Assembly (NCBI GenBank): GCA_963924555.1
Contig: OZ004595.1
Coordinates: 3,348,001 to 3,412,000, forward strand
Length of the DNA: 64,000 nt
Direction of reading: 5' to 3'
DNA from: Crambe crambe
Lineage: Eukaryota; Porifera; Demospongiae; Poecilosclerida; Crambeidae
Each line of letters opens with the position of its first letter. Position 1 is the stretch's first letter. Positions 58,621-64,000 of this stretch are shown one piece after another. Below the pieces are notes generated by a model that did not search any database, had not been told where the DNA came from, and saw only the letters and a program-made list of their open reading frames with translations. Both the position numbers and the translations under genes were made by a program.

Positions 58621-60265
58621 ACCCTGTGATGGAATCAAATAAGAATCACAGAGAAGGACTGGATGAAAAGGAGAAGGACCGGGCTCTATTGTGGACACCA
58701 GACTGCTCTAATTAGAGAGATCACACTATACCAACATTAAGACACTCTTGAGAGTCTCTGTACTGCATGTAATTAGAGTTGACACCCTGTGACAGAATCA
58801 AATTAGAATCACAGAGAAGGACCGGATGGATCTCAGACTGCTCTAATTAGAGAGACCACACTATACCAGCACTAACTTAAGACACACTTGAGAGTTCTGT
58901 ATACTGATTTGACACCTTGTGACGGAATCAAATTAGAATCACAGACAACATTATTGTGTGCTAACCCCTTAAGATCTCTGAAATACCCTGCAGATGTGAG
59001 CCTCACCCAGCTTGAAAATTGTTTGCATGCAGGCCCAAGTTGAGGTGAACTAATGTTGCAAGTTTGAGGTGCAGGCATGCTGAGCACTTTACTTCTATGC
59101 CCTTCTCTTTTTCGTCTGGTCCTTCTCATGGGTAGATTGAGTGAGTAGAAAGGCTGTGACAAGATTTTGTGACCACAGGCTTGTTAATGTCCAAGTAACA
59201 GGATTTTTTTCCCTCCACAATGCTTGCTCACAGGGAGTGTAGTTTTGATGCTAGGAGGGTCAAATTGTGACACATCATGGATGTGGGAAATCATGGCGTA
59301 CTGCATACCCATTGAAGTAGAGCCCAGTGTCACAATTTAACCTTCCTAGCATCAAAACTACACTCTCTGTGAGCAAAAATCTGATTTCCAGCATTGTGGA
59401 GGAAAAAAATCACTACGTGATCTTTTTATGAAATCTGTCACATGGCTAGCTAAATTGCACTGTTACTTGGACATTAACAAGCCTGTGGTCACCAAAGCCT
59501 TTCTACTCACTCAATCTACCCATGAAAACTTCATTGTGTGCTAACCCCTTAAAATACCCTGCAGATGTGAGCCCCACCACTTTTTTGGATAGCGTGAGTG
59601 TGCAAGTCTGAAAAACAGCTTGCATGCAGACCAAGTAGAGGTGGACTAATGTTGCAAGTATGAGGTGCAGGCATGCTCAGTAGTCTGAGCACTCGACTTC
59701 TATGCCCTTCCCTTTTTCATCCGGTCCTTCTCTGTGATTTTAATTTGATTCTGTCACAGGGTGTCAAATCAAATTACGTGCAGTAGAGAGACAGGCTCTC
59801 TTAGTGCTGGTATAGTGTGGTCTCTCTAATTAGAGCAGTCTGGTGCCCGTCCTTCTCTTTTTCATCTGGTCCTTCTAATAATTTGATTCCGTCACAGGGT
59901 GTCAACTAATTACATGCAGTACAGAGACTTTCAAGAGTGCCTTAGTGCTGGTATAGTGTGGTCTCCCTAATTAGAGCAGTCTTGTGGCCCAGTCCTTCTC
60001 CTTTTCATCCGGTCCTTCTCTGTGATTCTAACTTGATTCCGTCACAGGGTGTCAATTCTAATTACATGCAGTAGAGAGACTCTCAAGAATGTCTTAATGC
60101 TGGTATAGTGATGTCTCTCTAATCAGAGCAGTCTGGTGCCCACAATAGAACCTGGTCCTTCTCTTTCTCTATCATCACAGGGTGTCAATTCTAGCTAATT
60201 AAATGCAGTACAGAGAGTGTTTCAGTGCTAGTATAGTGTGATCTCCCTAATTAGAGCAGTCCGGT
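58609..60265. mobile_element. Large foldback element with internal tandem repeats
   Basis: Two arms, about 58609-59275 and about 59327-60265, are reverse complements over most of their length (for example CAAGTAACAG / CTGTTACTTG contexts and TAGCATCAAAACTACACTC). The outer part of each arm is a tandem array of a ~130-bp unit containing TCTAATTAGAGCAGTC and ACACCCTGTGA. The right arm has more units than the left. No ORF with a known domain. The right end lies ~230 bp before the P450 start codon. Confidence 0.82.
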
Positions 60266-60490
60266 ATTTAAAATAGAATTTATCATTTCACCGGTGAGTT
60301 CCTTCTCGGCCCTTCTTCACTCCTCTCTCGAGTCTCACTAGGCTATGATATGACGTCATTTCTAGCAGGTGACCCGGACCCCTTTTCGATCGATCGCATC
60401 GTGGGCGTGCTTATAGCTCCTAGTGTGCTACACGGTAGGCTAGCTAGAGGCAAGAGGTGAGCTCTGAATGCATCCAAACTACAAGGAAGG

Positions 60491-63400
60491 ATGTTATTCG
60501 GATTCCTTATTTTTCTTCTTATCATCCTCTTGGTGATCTCATTGTACTTAAAGTAAGCAAGCCATTGAAGCAAGCTATATACAGTACAGCTAGTACAGTT
60601 GGTTTGTTGTTTTTTGTTTGTTTATTTATTGTTGTTGTTGTTTTAGCAATTAGCAACTAGCTAGTGCTGCAAACCTTGCTACATAGCTACAAAGTTCTCC
60701 CCTACACCGCCCATGTATGTGAGGCTCCATTCCTATGCCCACGGCCACCTTTTTGAAGAAGTAAATCAATCTGAAGCACTAGCTGAAAGCAATCTGTACC
60801 TCATGACTATGTCTGACTTTTGTGTTATTCTCTTCTATGTCCAGGTTCTCTTACTTTCCATTTCGATTATTCAAAAGAAATGGAATCATCGGACCTCCCC
60901 CTTACTTCTTCTATGGGAACTATAAAAGTATAGCCAAATTGGTGAGTCAGATTATTTGATAGCTGACAGCAAACTTTGCTGAGCATACAGCTCCGACATA
61001 ATTGCTGAATGAGCATAAAGCTATACAAACTAGACATAATTGCTCTGCATGGTTCAAATAACTTTGTACTTGTATGAAGGGGCTTGCTGGTTTTCTTGAA
61101 CATCAACATCAGAGATATGGATCAGTTGTAGGGTACGTATGTTGTGATCATTCCTTCCCCTCCCTTCCCTATTTGTTATTGTTACTTTTCTTCTTCTCTC
61201 CTTTCATCATCATCATCTTCTTCTTCTCCTTCTCCTCCTCCTCTCTTCTCTCTTCTTCTGCGTTATGTAGATTTTACTGGGGAATTCGTCCTTATGTCTC
61301 TGTGACAGACGCAGACCTTATCAAGCAAATCACTATCAAAGATTTTGATAACTTTATGAACAGACCAGTTAAGTCATGACTCAACTGTGCATGCTTATGA
61401 CAATATTAGCTAATGATTTGTTCCTTTCATCATAGAAAAACCTTGATATTTTTCGAAACAGACCAGGTAGAACTCAAGGTTTATTTTTTGACCGGGATGA
61501 CTTATGGCGGGTAGGTCGTCAGACTCTTTCTCCCACCTTCTCCTCTTCCAAGATGAAAGTGGTATGTTGCTAGGTACCAGGCATGTCTTGCATTATTTTT
61601 GGGCATAATCATATGTAACCACTTTAAGTGTAAGTAGGATCAGCCATGTATGATCAGCATGCATACAATTGCTGACATTCCATGAGTCTATAAAATGGCT
61701 GAACGGAAGTCATCTCCTAATCCCTTCCCTCATGTAGGTGGCTCCCATTGTTCAAAACTGTGCAAAAACACTCGTGGAAATATTCAGAGAACATGCTGAC
61801 ACAGATAGAAGTTTTGAGTTCTTTGAGTGAGTAGCTGAGTTGTATAATAGTAATGCTTTTTATGATCAACCCAAAGGTCCTGGGCTATAGCAACCCGAGC
61901 TTAGCAAAGTGAAGCCTCAGAGTTTTCCCTGACATGCATGCTACTTTTTCATACGACCAATTAATTTTAGTAAACACTCGTAAGTGAATCTAGGCATCTC
62001 ACATTTGAGTGTTTTGCCCAAAAATGTGATATAAAAATAATAGCACTGAATTACTGATTTGAAATCACCAGTCTTGACAGCTGACTACTCAGATTGTTCT
62101 GAATCCACAGGATATTTAAGAGCTTCACTATGGAAGCCATATTTGCTTCTGCCTTTGGTCGAGCAATAGACATTCAGAGGAATAAGTCAGATAAGTTGAA
62201 AGAAGCTACTTCTGCCATATTTAGTAGTGTCAGAGGGAACAAGAAGGACTCCATGGCTCGTGCTACTATGATTTTGAGTACGTCATGTACAAGAAAGTCA
62301 CAAATGCCTCTTTTAATGCTACCAATTGAATTGTGGGTCAAAGTTGAATTTTTTTACTTCATAAAGAAGGGCCATGCAGGTTCTTCTAGAGAATTACAGT
62401 TATCATTAATTTTTCTATCAAGGATGATATTATTGGTTCAATAGATAACTTTCCATGGATGGCTCCAATTATACAATTCATGGCAAAGGGAAGTAAGCCA
62501 ATAAAAGCCTTTCATGTCCTCACTGAGGCAGCCATCAACCTTATTGAGCAACGTCGTGCAGAGAAAGAACCAGGAAAAGTAAGTACCATGACTTGCATGT
62601 ATGCAATGTGCGAAAGGTCTCCAAATGGTCATCACGATTTAATATTAGGATCATGTATGTAATAGTTATAGCACTGGAGGGGGTGCTGTATGTGTAATAT
62701 AGCACGAGAAGTGTGGTCAAGAGGCCAATATGGCACGAGGCGAAGCCGAGTGCTATATTATTGTGCCTTGAGACCACACTTCGAGTGCTATATTACACAT
62801 ACAGCACGACCTTCAGTGCTCTAAGTAATTTATTGTAGTTTGCATGGGTGGATTTACAAAGGAGCTGTACCACACTATATCTATGAGGACATGACGTGAC
62901 AAATCAATCTTGATGACTATGATAGATGATATTGATTGGGAATGTTAAGCTTAAATGTATAGTGTCAAGGTACAATTGAACAATCCAAGTCATTATAGGA
63001 GATGTAACTTTCTCCTCATCAATTTTAGACTTTGTCTTCAATTTTTACAATTTCATCGAGTCTTGATTAGAATAATCACATTGTTTGGAAACCACACATC
63101 CTGTAAAACTGTGGATACTATAAAAGTAAGAGTCTTTTGGCTTGTTTTGTAACTGTTCTAGTGTGTTTCAATTGGTGCATAGCTGGATCAGTTGTGCTTT
63201 GTGCAATTCATTGCGCATTGCATGCATACAACACTGTGCTGTATGGGCTGAACTGTATGAGTTTCATACAGCACAGCCTATTCAAAAACGGTGCAGCACA
63301 GTACCACTCCTTTGATCCACCCACGCAAAATACAATAATAGGCTATGTGAAGCAGTTTTGAAGTAGTTCAGTCTTGGCATAATCATTTTTGATGACAAAA

Positions 63401-64000
63401 AATAGGAGATAAAAGCTGCTACCTATGGATACAAAAATAGAATAGAGACCATAATGGTGCTTCTTTGACTTATTTGCTGTTGAAATGAAACTACTATGTT
63501 ATATTCCTTTATACAGTACAAGGACCTTCTTCAGCTTATGATTGATTCTTCTGTGGAGGAAAGTGAGAACAGCCAACAGACCAGCAAGAGGAGGCCTTTA
63601 ACAAATGAGGAGATTACTTCACACACTGTACTCTTTATGCTTGTTGGATACGAGACAACTGCCAATACCCTCGCCTATACCTCATATCTGTTAGCCCTGC
63701 ACCCTGACATCCAGGAGAAGCTACAGGAGGAGATCGACACCTATTTCAAGGACCACCCTGTAATTATAACCTCTGTTATAGAATTATATATCAAGTCTCT
63801 TCCTTGAAATACAGAATACTTCCTTTTACCAAGCAGCTCAGGATATTGGATACTTAGACATGGTTATCCAGGAATCTCTCAGGTTCTATCCTCCATCACC
63901 AATGTGAGCATTCAAATCATAATTGCAAGCAAAACAAGCCCATAGATAACTACCATAAGTATTCTGGTTGCCACAGGCACCACTGTAGGAAAAATCAAGA
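60491..64000 (+). CDS. Cytochrome P450, CYP3-like clan (partial, runs off window)
   Basis: Ten exons: 60491-60552, 60845-60941, 61080-61132, 61271-61367, 61436-61561, 61738-61826, 62111-62277, 62445-62578, 63517-63759 and 63815-63903, with continuous phase for 385 residues. The ATG opens a hydrophobic ER anchor (MLFGFLIFLLIILLVISLYL). A basic residue and the proline hinge (GIIGPPPYFF) follow. The C-helix W-x-x-x-R is W127/R131 in LWRVGR. The I-helix oxygen-binding motif is GYETT at 319-323, and the K-helix E-x-x-R is E376/R379 in QESLRFYPPSP. These are microsomal monooxygenases. FNMNRP-type and LxPTFSSSKMK motifs resemble the CYP3/CYP5 group. The heme-binding FxxGxRxCxG segment lies beyond the window. 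The next exon may start within the last ~25 bases, but its acceptor is ambiguous. Confidence 0.92.
61195..61262. repeat. Pyrimidine-rich tract before P450 exon 4
   Basis: TTCTTC/TCATCATC-type sequence directly upstream of the exon 4 acceptor (exon starts 61271). It acts as a very long polypyrimidine tract. Confidence 0.7.
62682..62818. mobile_element. Palindromic element in P450 intron 8
   Basis: GTGCTGTATGTGTAATATAGCAC near 62682 is mirrored by its near-perfect complement near 62788-62812. Inner arms AAGTGTGGTC / GACCACACTT also pair. No ORF. Part of the motif (TACAGCAC) recurs at about 63270-63300 in the same intron. Confidence 0.75.

Overview
This is eukaryotic DNA, AT-rich and repeat-dense, with short-to-medium GT-AG introns. 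It most likely comes from a sponge (Porifera, probably a demosponge). That rests on a multi-pass membrane protein family I associate with sponges and cnidarians, compact gene spacing, divergent ephrins and many small terminal-inverted-repeat elements. No rRNA, tRNA or CRISPR array was recognised. The organism call is an inference from family knowledge and was not searched.

Layout. 1-1740: ~320-bp satellite. 2265-3085 (-): ephrin-like gene C, 3' end unresolved. 3331-14900: transposon graveyard (foldback element; two same-length TA-flanked MITEs that read identical; a 2.75-kb element with a decayed Ulp1 protease/PHD gene and a dense GACTCCC-type repeat; a piggyBac pseudogene; a ~1.2-kb minisatellite; a nested stack of a TIR element, a retroelement tail, a hAT element and a RecQ-like helicase fragment). 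15028-20114 (+) and 22911-25569 (-): an inverted pair of ephrin-like genes. The + copy (A) is frameshifted and the - copy (B) is intact. The spacer between them contains scrambled pieces of the neighbouring MINDY gene.

25765-44522 (-): a complete eight-exon MINDY-1/2 (FAM63) deubiquitinase, 474 aa, ending in a CAAX box. 44677-52435 (-): a complete eleven-exon F-BAR/RhoGAP protein, 545 aa, only ~150 bp upstream of the MINDY start codon. 53.3-58.7 kb: an uncertain exon, a frameshifted multi-pass membrane pseudogene, an inverted partial copy of it, an orphan RhoGAP exon and MITEs. 58.6-60.27 kb: a large foldback element. 60491 to the window end (+): a CYP3-like cytochrome P450, ten exons seen, heme-binding end outside the window.

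Exon models were built by hand from splice sites, reading phase and family motifs. In every complete model the exon lengths sum to a multiple of three. The most unusual signals are the three-member ephrin locus with a head-to-head inverted pair, one copy of which has its signal peptide split from the ectodomain by 4 nt, and the repeated copying of MINDY splice-site/exon-edge sequences (including the catalytic-cysteine codons) into MINDY introns.
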